A DNA stretch of 48,831 nt from an uncultured Bacteroidaceae bacterium. Lineage in GTDB: Bacteria; Bacteroidota; Bacteroidia; Bacteroidales; Bacteroidaceae. The stretch is taken from positions 37,571 to 86,401 of the forward strand of contig CAJOEI010000013.1 of NCBI GenBank assembly GCA_905233465.1, written 5' to 3'. Shown here piece after piece: positions 33,391 through 42,255 of the stretch. Each line of letters opens with the position of its first letter. Position 1 is the first letter of the stretch. Under the pieces are notes generated by a model. That model saw nothing but the letters and a program-made list of their open reading frames with translations. It was not told the DNA's origin and searched no databases. The position numbers and the translations under genes are program-made.

Positions 33391-34826
33391 TATTCCTCCC
33401 CGTAGCGTTCGCGCGTAATCTGTGCCAGCGACTTGCCGCGAGTGTTGGGTGCTCCAATCACTCCTATGACAAGGCTGATGATAAGCAACGCAATCATGCA
33501 CCATGCTGCCAGCGTGAAGCCCTCACCGTTCTCACCGTAGATATACGTGAAGACCAGGCCCCACACGGCCGAGAGGCCACGCACGAGGAAGAACATCAGG
33601 CCCTGTGCGCCGGCACGGAACTTGGCGGGGAAGAGCTCGCTGCCCCACAACGCATAGAAGATCTGCACGCTCAGGCCACCCTCTATGCCCCACAGTATGG
33701 CGAATGCCCACAGCGAGGCCGTGCTGCCGATGCCCGTGGTGACGACCATTGCCCATGGCGAGATGGCCACAAGCAGTCCCAGGACATATACAAACTTATG
33801 GGAGATGCGGTCTATGAATCGCGAGAGTATGGCCGTTGTGCCCACGGTGCACGCCCATAGCACACAGCTCAGCCAGTTGGCTTGCTCGTTGCTCACGCCG
33901 CCAGCCGTCTCATAGATATGCGGCAGGAAGAAGCCCATCACCGATGCCACGAGGTTCCATGTCAGATAGATGATAGCAAGGTAGGCCACAGTGCGAACAG
34001 CAATGCGGTTGGTAAAGAGCAGCTTAATATTCTCGGCAACGGACCCACCCCCAGCCCTCCCTGTGAGGGAGGGAGTGGTTACCATTGACCCTTGTGACGC
34101 TGATGCCTGCTCAGAGGATTCTGCTCCCTCCCTCACAGGGAGGGCGGGGAGTGGGTCTTGGTTTTTCATTGCTTCGAATTCCTTGCTCTCTTCCAGCTGC
34201 CGCTGCAGATTCCAGGCAACAAAGGCTACGACAAAGAGAGTGAAGAAGACGACGCGCGACGAGAACACCTCGACGGCAGTCGTGGCAGCATCAGCACCGA
34301 CGACGGCGTGCGCTATCGTTTCCACAATACTATACAGGTAACCGCCAGGAGCAAACAGCATGCCGAAGAGCAGGATGACCATCGGCCCCACGCCCCACGA
34401 CATCTGCGAGATGCAGATGTTGCGCCCACGGTTGTGCACCTCCGAGCTCTCGGAGATATATGTCCACGATGCCGGCACGCCCACACCGACGCTGATACCC
34501 GTGATGAGGAAGCCACACAGCAGCATGGGGAAGTTCACGCTGAGCATCACCACCAGCACGCCCAGCATATACACCAGCAGGTTGTAGGTGAAGATGAATT
34601 TGCGTCCGAAGCGGTCTGCCAAGAAGCCACCTATGATGGCGCCTATGGCGGCCCCCAGCGCATTGGCGCTGATAGCGTTGAGCCATCCCAGATGCATCTC
34701 GCTCAGTCCTAAATAGTTCTGCCACAGCGTAATGCCGCTGGCACCCGCCACAATGGCTCCCGCATCAAGATAATTGTTGAGAGAGACGGCAAGGGTACTT
34801 TTAAGAGATGAAGAAGTTTTATTCAT
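33384..34826 (-). CDS. MFS sugar transporter of the rhamnose operon, with an in-frame repeat insertion
   Basis: 480 residues with about 12 transmembrane helices, sugar-porter family: GGFLADRFGRKFIFTYNLL is the loop 2-3 signature, and PASWTYISESSEVHNRGR matches the family PESPR-type loop. Position between rhaA and rhaD makes L-rhamnose uptake across the inner membrane the likely job. Residues about 224-260, in the large cytoplasmic loop between helices 6 and 7, are foreign: PLPALPVREG and TPSLTGRAGG are the translations of the two arms of the inverted repeat at 34042-34157. The frame stays open through the insert, so the protein is probably made with an enlarged loop. Confidence 0.85.
   Translation of the reverse strand: MNKTSSSLKSTLAVSLNNYLDAGAIVAGASGITLWQNYLGLSEMHLGWLNAISANALGAAIGAIIGGFLADRFGRKFIFTYNLLVYMLGVLVVMLSVNFPMLLCGFLITGISVGVGVPASWTYISESSEVHNRGRNICISQMSWGVGPMVILLFGMLFAPGGYLYSIVETIAHAVVGADAATTAVEVFSSRVVFFTLFVVAFVAWNLQRQLEESKEFEAMKNQDPLPALPVREGAESSEQASASQGSMVTTPSLTGRAGGGSVAENIKLLFTNRIAVRTVAYLAIIYLTWNLVASVMGFFLPHIYETAGGVSNEQANWLSCVLWACTVGTTAILSRFIDRISHKFVYVLGLLVAISPWAMVVTTGIGSTASLWAFAILWGIEGGLSVQIFYALWGSELFPAKFRAGAQGLMFFLVRGLSAVWGLVFTYIYGENGEGFTLAAWCMIALLIISLVIGVIGAPNTRGKSLAQITRERYGEEYN
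34042..34157. repeat. Inverted-repeat element inside the permease gene
   Basis: Two 34-bp arms (34042-34075 and 34124-34157), nearly exact reverse complements, each containing ccctccctgtgagggaggg or its complement, and a 48-bp spacer. Related single arms occur at 35175-35209 and, more distantly, at 42123 and 946. The element is translated without stops in the host gene's frame. Confidence 0.85.
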
Positions 34827-34885
34827 TAGATTATTATAATAATGTTTACTATTCCTATTGGAAGGATTAATTGTGAGCCGTAGCC

Positions 34886-34994
34886 GATGCCATAGGCATC
34901 AGATAGGGGTAGCCAGCCATTGCACGCTTTCTCTTCTGCCTCTTAACCAGCCATTGAAATGGCTGGCTACCCCTATCATGCCCCCGATGGGGCA
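34886..34994 (+). repeat. Composite hairpin repeat family B, copy 1 (short form)
   Basis: It starts gatgccataggcatc, runs through ggtagccagccat and ccagccattgaaatggctgg, and ends atgcccccgatggggcat. It lacks the inner hairpin found in copies 2 and 3. It is followed to about 35075 by degenerate direct repeats of gatggggcatcattcc. It lies in the 385-bp gap between rhaA and the permease gene, which otherwise holds only the solo arm at 35175. Confidence 0.85.
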
Positions 34995-35174
34995 TTATTC
35001 CAAGATGAAGCAACACCCCCAATGGCATCATTCCAAGATGGAGTTCCTCGATGGGGCATCATTCAACAATGGAGCATGGGCAAAGCACAATGACTATCAA
35101 TGATGACATTTGTTGAACGGTGAACGCTCGTTCCCTCATATGGAGGACAGTGGGTATCTGTTGATTGGTGACCA

Positions 35175-35209
35175 CTCCCTCCCTCACAGGGAGGGCGGGG
35201 GGTGGGTCT
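35175..35209. repeat. Solo arm of the GC-rich inverted-repeat family
   Basis: ctccctccctcacaggga through ggggtgggtct matches the right arm of the element at 34124-34157 almost base for base. It lies just downstream of the rhaA stop and can itself form a ccctcccc/gggaggg hairpin, so it may weaken readthrough into the permease gene. Confidence 0.8.
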
Positions 35210-35211
35210 TT

Positions 35212-36462
35212 TTATCTTTTACTGGTCACCTTCCTTTCATACTCCTGTATCACAGGAATGAACTCCTCACCGACGGGCACATTGTTCTTGAGGTTGAAGT
35301 AGTCGAAGACGGCACCGAAGGGCAGGGACTTGGCTTCCTCAAGGAGGGCGAGACGCTCGAAGTTCTGGCCTGCATCCTCATACTGGCGCAGCTGTGCGAG
35401 GGGTTCGAGCAGTGCCTGGAGCAGGCACTTCTGCGTGGCGCGCGTACCGATGATATATGCTCCGATGCGGTTGATGCTGGCATCGAAGTAGTCGAGGCCG
35501 ATGTGTGCACGGTCGAGGGCTTCGGCACGCACGAGCTCCTTGAAGAGGTCCAGCGTCTGGTCGTTCATTATGGTGACGTGGTCGCTGTCCCAGCGTATGG
35601 GTCTCGAGACGTGGAGCATCAGCTCCGGCACGAAGAGCAGCAGCGATGCCACCATGTCGGCAACATTCTCCGTCTGCTCGTAGTGGCCCGTGTCGAGGGT
35701 GTACATCAGCTTACGCGTTGCGCAGTATCCGGCCACGAAGTCGTGCGAACCCACGGTGTAGCTCTCCAGTCCGATGCCGAAGAGCTTAGCCTCGAGGCAA
35801 GTCTTCATGCCCGGCAGCTCCTCAGCGAGAATCTCGTCAAGGCTCTGTGCGAAGATCTCGCGGTAGCGCTTGCGCTCCACTGTCTGATCCTTCGAGCCGT
35901 CGTGCACCCAGATGTTCATGATTGCGGGGTCTCCCTGCGCACGTCCCATGTAGTCGGCGATGCGACGGCAGCGCTTGGTGTGCTCAATCCAGAACTCACG
36001 TATTGCGGGGTCGGGGTTGCTCAGGCTGAGGCTTCCGCTCTTCGGGTGCGAGAAGCTGGTGCTGTTGAAGTCCAGCTTCAGGCCCTGTTCCTGGGCCCAC
36101 TCAATCCAGCTGTCGAAATGGTGTGGCTCCACCTGGTCGCGGTCCACGAAGGTGCCACCAAAGTCGCCGTATATCTCGTGCAAGTTCAGTCTGTGGTTGC
36201 CGGCCAGCAGGCTTTTGGCAAAGCTGACATCGGCGCGCACCTCGTCGATATTGCGTGCGCGTCCGGGATAGTTACCTGTGGTCTGTATGCCTCCGCTGAG
36301 GGCGTCGTTGCGCTCAAATCCCACCACGTCGTCGGCCTGCCAGCAGTGTAGGCTGATGGGTGTCTGCTCCAGTTGTGCAATGGCTTTGTCTGTGTCCACG
36401 CCGATGGCGGCATAGCGTTCGCGTGCAATCTCGTAGGATTTGCGGATGAGTTCTTCTTTCAT
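35212..36462 (-). CDS. rhaA: L-rhamnose isomerase
   Basis: 416 residues. It converts L-rhamnose to L-rhamnulose in the cytosol. The sequence follows the RhaA family throughout: ISLHCWQADDVVGFE near the N-terminus, NLHEIYGDFGG, the metal-site residues in TCLEAKLFG (Glu224), YTLDTGHYEQTENVADM (Asp257) and RWDSDHVTIMND (Asp292, Asp294), and HIGLDYFDASINRI. Length is that of the family. It is the first gene of the rha operon, read from a promoter at 36763 through a 290-nt leader that contains a family B repeat. Confidence 0.96.
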   Translation of the reverse strand: MKEELIRKSYEIARERYAAIGVDTDKAIAQLEQTPISLHCWQADDVVGFERNDALSGGIQTTGNYPGRARNIDEVRADVSFAKSLLAGNHRLNLHEIYGDFGGTFVDRDQVEPHHFDSWIEWAQEQGLKLDFNSTSFSHPKSGSLSLSNPDPAIREFWIEHTKRCRRIADYMGRAQGDPAIMNIWVHDGSKDQTVERKRYREIFAQSLDEILAEELPGMKTCLEAKLFGIGLESYTVGSHDFVAGYCATRKLMYTLDTGHYEQTENVADMVASLLLFVPELMLHVSRPIRWDSDHVTIMNDQTLDLFKELVRAEALDRAHIGLDYFDASINRIGAYIIGTRATQKCLLQALLEPLAQLRQYEDAGQNFERLALLEEAKSLPFGAVFDYFNLKNNVPVGEEFIPVIQEYERKVTSKR

Positions 36463-36520
36463 TGTGACAAATTATTAAAGTAATTATTAGCTATTCAGGT
36501 TACGCAAGCTCTGCAAGACC

Positions 36521-36715
36521 GATGCCGTAGGCATCAGATAATGGTAGCCAGCCATTTCAATGGCTGGTAACATGATTGCAAATAGACGGCGTGCCGTAGG
36601 TACGCGATAGGGACTTGTTGTCGCGTACCTAAAGGCACGCTTGTTAATTGCCATTTGATACCAGCCATTGAAATGGCTGGCTACCCCTATCAAGCCCCTA
36701 CGGGGCTGTTGGCTG
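36521..36715 (+). repeat. Composite hairpin repeat family B, copy 2
   Basis: Three nested palindromic modules: gatgccgtaggcatc at the left end; tagccagccatttcaatggc with its distal partner at about 36659-36683; and a central cgtgccgtaggtacgcga paired with tcgcgtacctaaaggcacg. The right end is agcccctacggggct. Matches copy 3 (44925-45113) in reverse orientation. It lies in the rhaA leader, within the 446-bp gap upstream of rhaA. Confidence 0.9.
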
Positions 36716-36762
36716 CGCATTTGCATATTTGCAGAACTTTAGTTAGTTACTTATTTCGGCCA

Positions 36763-36770
36763 CAAAGGTA
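36763..36770 (-). promoter_or_regulatory. -7 box, probable rha operon promoter
   Basis: CAAAGGTA (TACCTTTG on the minus strand), a perfect match. It is 300 bp from rhaA, but everything between is repeat or short AT-rich sequence without another candidate. Confidence 0.5.
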
Positions 36771-36841
36771 ATCTGTTTCGTCCATTGCCCGCTTGCGTTT
36801 TTTGACCTAAATAGTGTGCTTTTTGGGCGAGGGTACACACA

Positions 36842-36882
36842 ACGGGCGAAACCAAGCCTGTCAGCGGATTGGTTTCGCCCGT
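36842..36882 (-). terminator. Hairpin after the DUF4831 gene
   Basis: A 14-bp stem, acgggcgaaaccaa / ttggtttcgcccgt, with a 13-nt loop, starting 26 bp after the stop. No T-run follows on the minus strand, so it may be a rho-assisted or processing hairpin. Confidence 0.55.
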
Positions 36883-36908
36883 ATGATGTTGCGCGGTCAT
36901 GCCGCCTA

Positions 36909-38003
36909 CTACTCGGCCGGTGCTGCGGCACGCACCTCACGCACGCTACCTGCGTGCTGGTGCATGACGACCTGCGTGTCCATCTTCTTGTTGAAGAGGG
37001 CATCCGAAAGGATCTCCACCGTGCCCATCTGCGGCATGGCCACCTCTGTGGCCAGCAGCTGGCGTTCGGCGGTGAAGAGGGTGAGCTGCACGCGTGCAGG
37101 TTGGTTCACGCGCAGCCCTTGCTCCATCTTAGCCTTCTTGCGGTCGGCATCGACATTGCTCTCTGCAGCCGGCAGGTTGCCCATGAGCTTCATGCTCATC
37201 CACACGGGTTCGCCACTGAGGTCGTCCGTGTCCACCAGTCCCAGACGGCGTGAGAAGCGCGCCACCATCACCCTTTCGGCCTGCAGGTCGGCAGGCGTGG
37301 GGTCGTAGGTTATGGTCTGCACCTCGCGGCTGGTGAGCGTCCGTCCCTTGAACATCGACTCTAATGCCGCGAGCTGAGTGTAGAGGTTGTCGAGCATCAG
37401 CTTCAGCTGCACGCCGTCCTTGGGAGTGTTATCGGCCTCGCCGCGCACGAGGGCGTTGCGGCTGTCGCGTATGTCATATATCTCCTCGGCGGTGAGCTGT
37501 GCCATCTTGGCCGTGCTGCCTGCCGCGAGGATGGTCTGCGTCATATAGTCGCGCGGGTTCAGGGGTGCTGGTGCCGGCACGCTCTTGGGCAGCGGTGCCT
37601 CTGCTTCGGGCTCCACTGTGGTGTTCACGCCCAGCAGCAGTCCGTCCTGTGTGAGGCTCACTAATGGTGCCGAGGTCTTGGCCTTCAGGCGTATGGAATA
37701 AGCCTTGGTGCTGTCTGGCACGCCGTATGCCCGCAGCTCCACGTTGGCGATGGTCCATGTTGTGCTTTCTGTCTGCGGCACGTCAGTCAGCCGCAGATAG
37801 CGGTTGGCATACTGAGCGTATTCGCCCGGCTGAGTCACGGCTTTGTCAGCCTCGACGACGATGCACAGCCGCGTGCGTGGCAGGAAATAGTTGACGCCAT
37901 CCACCGTCACGCCCGGACGGAAGCTGCCCACCTCGGTCTGTGCCGCTGCCGGCGCACCACACACGGCCGCCAACAACGCAGCCCGTAATAGAATCTTCTT
38001 CAC
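36909..38003 (-). CDS. DUF4831 family secreted protein
   Basis: 364 residues. Signal peptide MKKILLRAALLAAVCGAPAAA. The body (VNYFLPRTRLCIVVEADK; ILAAGSTAKMAQLTAEEIYDIRDSRNALVRGEAD; and EILSDALFNKKMDTQVVMH at the C-terminus) is typical of DUF4831 (PF16115), a Bacteroidales periplasmic family with no known function. It lies 29 bp downstream of adk and is probably the last gene of the hpt-adk transcript. Confidence 0.82.
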   Translation of the reverse strand: MKKILLRAALLAAVCGAPAAAQTEVGSFRPGVTVDGVNYFLPRTRLCIVVEADKAVTQPGEYAQYANRYLRLTDVPQTESTTWTIANVELRAYGVPDSTKAYSIRLKAKTSAPLVSLTQDGLLLGVNTTVEPEAEAPLPKSVPAPAPLNPRDYMTQTILAAGSTAKMAQLTAEEIYDIRDSRNALVRGEADNTPKDGVQLKLMLDNLYTQLAALESMFKGRTLTSREVQTITYDPTPADLQAERVMVARFSRRLGLVDTDDLSGEPVWMSMKLMGNLPAAESNVDADRKKAKMEQGLRVNQPARVQLTLFTAERQLLATEVAMPQMGTVEILSDALFNKKMDTQVVMHQHAGSVREVRAAAPAE

Positions 38004-38032
38004 TGTAGCTTACAAGCTTTGTTGTGCAACAT

Positions 38033-38623
38033 TCAGCTCTTTATCCCGTTCTCCCGCTCTATCTCGCGGAAGATGGCCTCGATCATGCCTTCCTTGGTCT
38101 TGCAGATGCTCCAGTCGAAGGTGTGGCGTATGCCCTGTGCTGCGAACCACAGCGAGAGGGGTTCGGTCTGCGAGTGGTACACCTCAAAGCGCTTGCGGAT
38201 GGTCTCCTCGTTGTCGTCGGCACGACCTTCCTCCACAGCGCGGCGCAGCAGGCGCTTCATCAGCGTGTCCTGATCCACGACGAGCTCTATCATCATGCCC
38301 AGGTCGTGACCGCGTTGTGCCAGCATCTGCTTCAGGGCCTCGGCCTGCGGTATGGTGCGCGGGAAGCCGTCAAAGATAACTCCCTTCTCCGTGGGATGGC
38401 TGTCGTAGTGCAGTGCCAGGATGTCTATCATCAGCTGGTCGGGGATGAGCTGACCCTTGTCGATATAGTCCTTGGCTATCTTGCCGAGCTCTGTGCCCTG
38501 CTTGATCTCGCCGCGCAGCACATCGCCCGTGGAGATGTGTCCCATGCCGAAGCGCTCCACTATGGCAGCGCTGTAGGTGCCTTTGCCCGAACCGGGCGCA
38601 CCAAAGATGATAATGTTCTTCAT
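38033..38623 (-). CDS. adk: Adenylate kinase
   Basis: 196 residues. P-loop IFGAPGSGKGT (residues about 6-16), AMP-binding ISTGDVLR and FDGFPRTIPQAEAL, and lid-region DDNEETIRKRFEVY are all present. It interconverts ATP and AMP with ADP in the cytosol. The lid is short, without zinc-binding cysteines, as usual in Bacteroidetes. It is co-directional with hpt (98-bp gap), fitting a purine-salvage unit. Confidence 0.96.
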   Translation of the reverse strand: MKNIIIFGAPGSGKGTYSAAIVERFGMGHISTGDVLRGEIKQGTELGKIAKDYIDKGQLIPDQLMIDILALHYDSHPTEKGVIFDGFPRTIPQAEALKQMLAQRGHDLGMMIELVVDQDTLMKRLLRRAVEEGRADDNEETIRKRFEVYHSQTEPLSLWFAAQGIRHTFDWSICKTKEGMIEAIFREIERENGIKS

Positions 38624-38721
38624 TGTGATGTTATATTATTCTTCTTTTTTCAGAAGTTATGATGTGGAGTTCTTTGCAAGCAAAGCGAGCTTCACTTTAT
38701 ATCTCCTGAAACTTATATTAT

Positions 38722-39261
38722 TCACTCCTTCACCAGCGTATAGATATCCCTTGTGTTGCGGGCCAGCCCGTCGTAGTCCAGACCATAGCCGATGATGAAG
38801 TCGTTGGGTATGCGCAGACAGCAGTAGTCCACAGGCACCTGCACCTTCATAGCGTCGGGCTTGAGCAGCAGTGCGCACACGCTGATGCTGGCGGGGTTGT
38901 GCTTGCGCAGCGTGTCAATCATGTGTGCCATCGTCAGGCCCGAGTCGATGATGTCTTCGACAATCACCACATGTCGGCCGGTGATGTCCGTGGCCAGGCC
39001 AATCACCTCGCGTATCTGCCCCGTGGAGTTGGTGCCCTGGTAGCTGGCGAGTTTGATGAAGCTCACCTCACACTCTATGGGAATCTCGCGCAGCAGGTCG
39101 GCAGCAAACACAAAAGCGCCGTTGAGCACAGGCAGGAACATCGGCTTCTTGCCGTCCATATCACGTGTTATCTCTGCCGCCACGCGGCTCACATGCTTCT
39201 TGATCTCGGCTTCGGGTATGCTCACGGCGAAGCGTTTGTCCTTAACAGTCAATATATCCAT
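38722..39261 (-). CDS. hpt: Hypoxanthine phosphoribosyltransferase
   Basis: 179 residues. The PRPP-binding loop VVIVEDIIDSGLTM, the early PVLNGAFVFAADLLREI and the C-terminal IGYGLDYDGLARNTRDIY identify a 6-oxopurine phosphoribosyltransferase. It salvages hypoxanthine and guanine to IMP and GMP. First gene of the hpt-adk-DUF4831 unit, with a promoter at 39281. Confidence 0.96.
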   Translation of the reverse strand: MDILTVKDKRFAVSIPEAEIKKHVSRVAAEITRDMDGKKPMFLPVLNGAFVFAADLLREIPIECEVSFIKLASYQGTNSTGQIREVIGLATDITGRHVVIVEDIIDSGLTMAHMIDTLRKHNPASISVCALLLKPDAMKVQVPVDYCCLRIPNDFIIGYGLDYDGLARNTRDIYTLVKE

Positions 39262-39280
39262 ACTTCGTGCTTTTTGCGTG

Positions 39281-39288
39281 CAAATTTA
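39281..39288 (-). promoter_or_regulatory. -7 box for hpt
   Basis: CAAATTTA (TAAATTTG on the minus strand), a perfect TAnnTTTG, 20 bp from the hpt ATG. Confidence 0.6.
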
Positions 39289-39320
39289 GGTTTTTATTTT
39301 GTATTTTGCAACGTTTGCCG

Positions 39321-39328
39321 TAATTTTG
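39321..39328 (+). promoter_or_regulatory. -7 box for nnr-obgE (TAATTTTG)
   Basis: A perfect TAnnTTTG match, 35 bp before the nnr ATG, divergent from the hpt promoter. Confidence 0.6.
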
Positions 39329-39362
39329 CGCCAAAATTATGTTAAAAGGGAGTTTTTAGCGT

Positions 39363-40883
39363 ATGAAGATCATCACAGGAGGGCAATTCCGCGAGCTGGA
39401 TCGCTACACTATAGAGCACGAGCCCATAGCCTCCATCGACCTCATGGAGCGTGCCAGCCGTGCTATGGCAGACTACATCCTCTCACACTTTGACGCCCAA
39501 CGTCGCATCATCGTCTTCGCCGGCCCTGGCGGCAACGGCGGCGACGGTCTGGCTATGGCGCGCATGCTGCACGAGGCCGGCCGCGACGTCACAGCCTATC
39601 TCTTCAACGTCACCGCACATATCAACCCCGACTGCGACACCAACCGCCAGCGCCTGCTCGACACCGCACCCGACGTGCTCACCGAGATCAAGGCGGAGTT
39701 CACCTTCCCCGAACTGCGCCCCACGGACATCGTCATCGACGCGCTCTTCGGCACAGGACTGAGCAAACCCCTCGACGGCGGCTTCGCTCTCGTGGCCAGA
39801 AGCATCAACCGCTGCAGCGCCACCGTGGTGAGCATCGACGTGCCATCGGGACTGATGTGCGAGGACAACACCTACAACGACAGCAGCACCATCGTGCGAG
39901 CCACCGTCACGCTGTCCATTCAGCTGCTCAAACTGGCATATCTCTTCCCTGAGAATCAACGCTTTGTCGGTACAGTCCAGCTCATCGACATCGGTCTGAG
40001 CCATGAAGGACTGCAGCAGCTCAAGACATATCTTTGGATCACCGAGCAGGCCGAGGTGCGCGCCATGCTTCGCCCGCGACCCCTCTTTGCCCACAAGGGC
40101 ACGATGGGCCACGCACTGCTCGTGGCGGGCTCGCGCGGCATGGCCGGAGCCGCCATCCTCGCCGCACGCGCTGCCATGCGCTCGGGAGTGGGCAAGCTCA
40201 GCGTACACACGCCGCTCTCCAACATCGACATCCTGCAGACCACCGTGCCCGAAGCCATAGTGCAGATGGATGTCGATTCCGACCACATCACCGCGGCCAT
40301 CGACGCATCCGTCTACCAGGCCATGGGCATAGGACCGGGCATCACACAGAGCCGCCACACGGCAGCAGCGCTCCACGCCTACCTCCAGCAGCAGGTGGGA
40401 CCGATGGTCATCGATGCCGACGCGCTGAACATCATCAGCCAGAACAAGGCATGGCTCACAGACATACCCGCCGACAGCATCCTCACACCACATCCCGCCG
40501 AACTCGACCGCCTCGTGGGGCATAGTGCGACACACTACGACCGCATGAACCGCGCGCGCAACCTGGCAATATCACTCCGCTCCTTCGTCATCGTGAAGGG
40601 CCACTACAGCATGGTATGCACCCCCGCCGGCGACGTCTTCTTCAACCCCACCGGCAACCCCGGCATGGCCACAGCAGGCAGCGGCGATGTCCTCACAGGC
40701 ATCATCACAGCCCTCCTCGCACAAGGCTATCTCCCCGCCGAAGCCGCCATCATAGGCCCCTATATCCACGGCCTCGCCGGCGACCTCGCTGCCACCGCCC
40801 TCACCGAAGAATGCCTCACCGCCTCCGACATCATCAACCACCTGCCAGAAGCATTCAAGCAGATAAAAGCACTCCCATCGTAA
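39363..40883 (+). CDS. nnr: Bifunctional NAD(P)H-hydrate repair enzyme
   Basis: 506 residues. The N-terminal half is the epimerase (YjeF-N/NnrE): GGQFRELDRYTIEH, IVFAGPGGNGGDGLAMAR, and DALFGTGLSKPLDG. The C-terminal half is the ADP-dependent dehydratase (NnrD): HKGTMGHALLVAGSRGMAGA, AMGIGPGI, LTPHPAELDRL, and GMATAGSGDVLTGII. It restores damaged NAD(P)H hydrates. Full length for the fused form. It is followed after 41 bp by obgE. Confidence 0.95.
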   Translation: MKIITGGQFRELDRYTIEHEPIASIDLMERASRAMADYILSHFDAQRRIIVFAGPGGNGGDGLAMARMLHEAGRDVTAYLFNVTAHINPDCDTNRQRLLDTAPDVLTEIKAEFTFPELRPTDIVIDALFGTGLSKPLDGGFALVARSINRCSATVVSIDVPSGLMCEDNTYNDSSTIVRATVTLSIQLLKLAYLFPENQRFVGTVQLIDIGLSHEGLQQLKTYLWITEQAEVRAMLRPRPLFAHKGTMGHALLVAGSRGMAGAAILAARAAMRSGVGKLSVHTPLSNIDILQTTVPEAIVQMDVDSDHITAAIDASVYQAMGIGPGITQSRHTAAALHAYLQQQVGPMVIDADALNIISQNKAWLTDIPADSILTPHPAELDRLVGHSATHYDRMNRARNLAISLRSFVIVKGHYSMVCTPAGDVFFNPTGNPGMATAGSGDVLTGIITALLAQGYLPAEAAIIGPYIHGLAGDLAATALTEECLTASDIINHLPEAFKQIKALPS

Positions 40884-40924
40884 GTGTGTCGGGCGGTTTT
40901 GCCGCCTAGAAAAAAAAGAATCAA

Positions 40925-42133
40925 ATGGAAACAAACTTCATAGACTACGTCAAGATCCTCTGTCGCTCGGGCAAGGGCGGCCGCGGCTCGGCCCACATGC
41001 ACCGCGCCAAATACAACCCCAATGGCGGCCCCGACGGCGGCGACGGCGGCCGTGGCGGCAACATCTATCTGCGCGGCAACCGCAACTACTGGACGCTGCT
41101 CCACCTGCGCTACGACCGCCACATCTTCGCCGGCCACGGCGGCCACGGCAGCAAGAACCGCAGCCACGGCTCCGACGGCGAGGACCGATACATCGACGTG
41201 CCCTGCGGCACAGTGGTCTACAACGCCGAGACGGGCAGATACATCTGCGACGTCACCACTGACGGACAAGTAGTGCTACTGCTCAAGGGCGGACGCGGAG
41301 GCCTCGGCAACTGGAACTTCCGCACCTCCACCAATCAGGCACCACGCTACGCCCAACCCGGCGAACCCATGCAGGAGCTCACCGTCATCATGGAGCTGAA
41401 GATGCTGGCCGACGTGGGCCTCGTGGGCTTCCCCAACGCCGGCAAGAGCACCCTCGTGGGAGCCGTATCCAGCGCACGGCCCAAGGTGGCAGGCTACCCC
41501 TTCACCACCCTCGAACCATCTGTGGGCGTTGTCAAATATCGAGACAATCGCAGCTTTGTCATCGCCGACATACCGGGCATCATAGAGGGTGCCAGCGAGG
41601 GACGCGGACTGGGTCTTCGCTTCCTGCGCCACATAGAGCGTAACTCAGTGTTACTCTTTATGATACCAGCCGACGCCGACGACATACGCCATGACTACGA
41701 AGTGCTGCTCAACGAGCTACGCACATACAACCCCGACATGCTTGCCAAGCAGCGCCTGCTCGCTGTCACAAAATCGGACATCATAGACCAGGAGCTCATT
41801 GACCTCCTCTCCCCCACCCTGCCCACGGACATACCCACGATTTTCATCTCCGCAGTCACAGGACACAACATCCCCGAACTCAAGGACATGCTCTGGCAGG
41901 CCCTCACAGCCGCCAACACCCATACAGACAGCGATATCCTCGCCACAGACGACGCACCAGCCCTCCCCTCCACCACCGATGCCATCGTCCACCGCGACAA
42001 AGACCTCGCAACCCTGCCCGAAGAGCTCACCGCCGAAGGCGAAGACCTCGAAATCATCGACTTCGACGACATCGAGGATATAGATGATTACGAGGAGGAG
42101 GAAGATGAAGAGGGAGAGGAGGCCCACCCCTAA
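40925..42133 (+). CDS. obgE: GTPase ObgE
   Basis: 402 residues. The N-terminal glycine-rich Obg fold ([33 protein letters not shown]) covers about 1-160. The G domain has GFPNAGKST (169-177), [16 protein letters not shown] and VTKSD. The C-terminal 60 residues are very acidic ([20 protein letters not shown]). Obg acts in large-subunit ribosome maturation and stress response. The stop codon at 42131-42133 lies inside the GC-rich repeat, so the last residues (AHP) come from repeat DNA. Confidence 0.96.
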   Translation: METNFIDYVKILCRSGKGGRGSAHMHRAKYNPNGGPDGGDGGRGGNIYLRGNRNYWTLLHLRYDRHIFAGHGGHGSKNRSHGSDGEDRYIDVPCGTVVYNAETGRYICDVTTDGQVVLLLKGGRGGLGNWNFRTSTNQAPRYAQPGEPMQELTVIMELKMLADVGLVGFPNAGKSTLVGAVSSARPKVAGYPFTTLEPSVGVVKYRDNRSFVIADIPGIIEGASEGRGLGLRFLRHIERNSVLLFMIPADADDIRHDYEVLLNELRTYNPDMLAKQRLLAVTKSDIIDQELIDLLSPTLPTDIPTIFISAVTGHNIPELKDMLWQALTAANTHTDSDILATDDAPALPSTTDAIVHRDKDLATLPEELTAEGEDLEIIDFDDIEDIDDYEEEEDEEGEEAHP

Positions 42134-42163
42134 CCCCTCCCCAAGGGAGAGGAACACTGTTCC
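42123..42163. repeat. GC-rich repeat at the 3' end of obgE, possible terminator
   Basis: cccacccctaacccctcccc followed by aagggagagg is a dispersed-element type common in Prevotella-like genomes and related to the arms at 34042 and 35175. It carries the obgE stop. Its end forms ggaacactgttcc, a near-perfect small hairpin followed by caaaaa. Confidence 0.6.
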
Positions 42164-42164
42164 C

Positions 42165-42220
42165 AAAAACGGTCACGAAATTCAAAAAACGGTCACGAAA
42201 ATTGAAAAATCGGTCATGAC
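42165..42220 (+). repeat. Three direct repeats, about 19-21 bp, with core CGGTCA
   Basis: The units aaaaacggtcacgaaattc, aaaaaacggtcacgaaaattg and aaaaatcggtcatgacc follow each other directly. They lie between the convergent obgE and small-ORF/AICAR-transformylase genes. The period resembles that of the array at 44534-44598. Confidence 0.85.
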
Positions 42221-42255
42221 CTTTTTTTGCGTTTCGTGCTATGATTATGTTTCTG

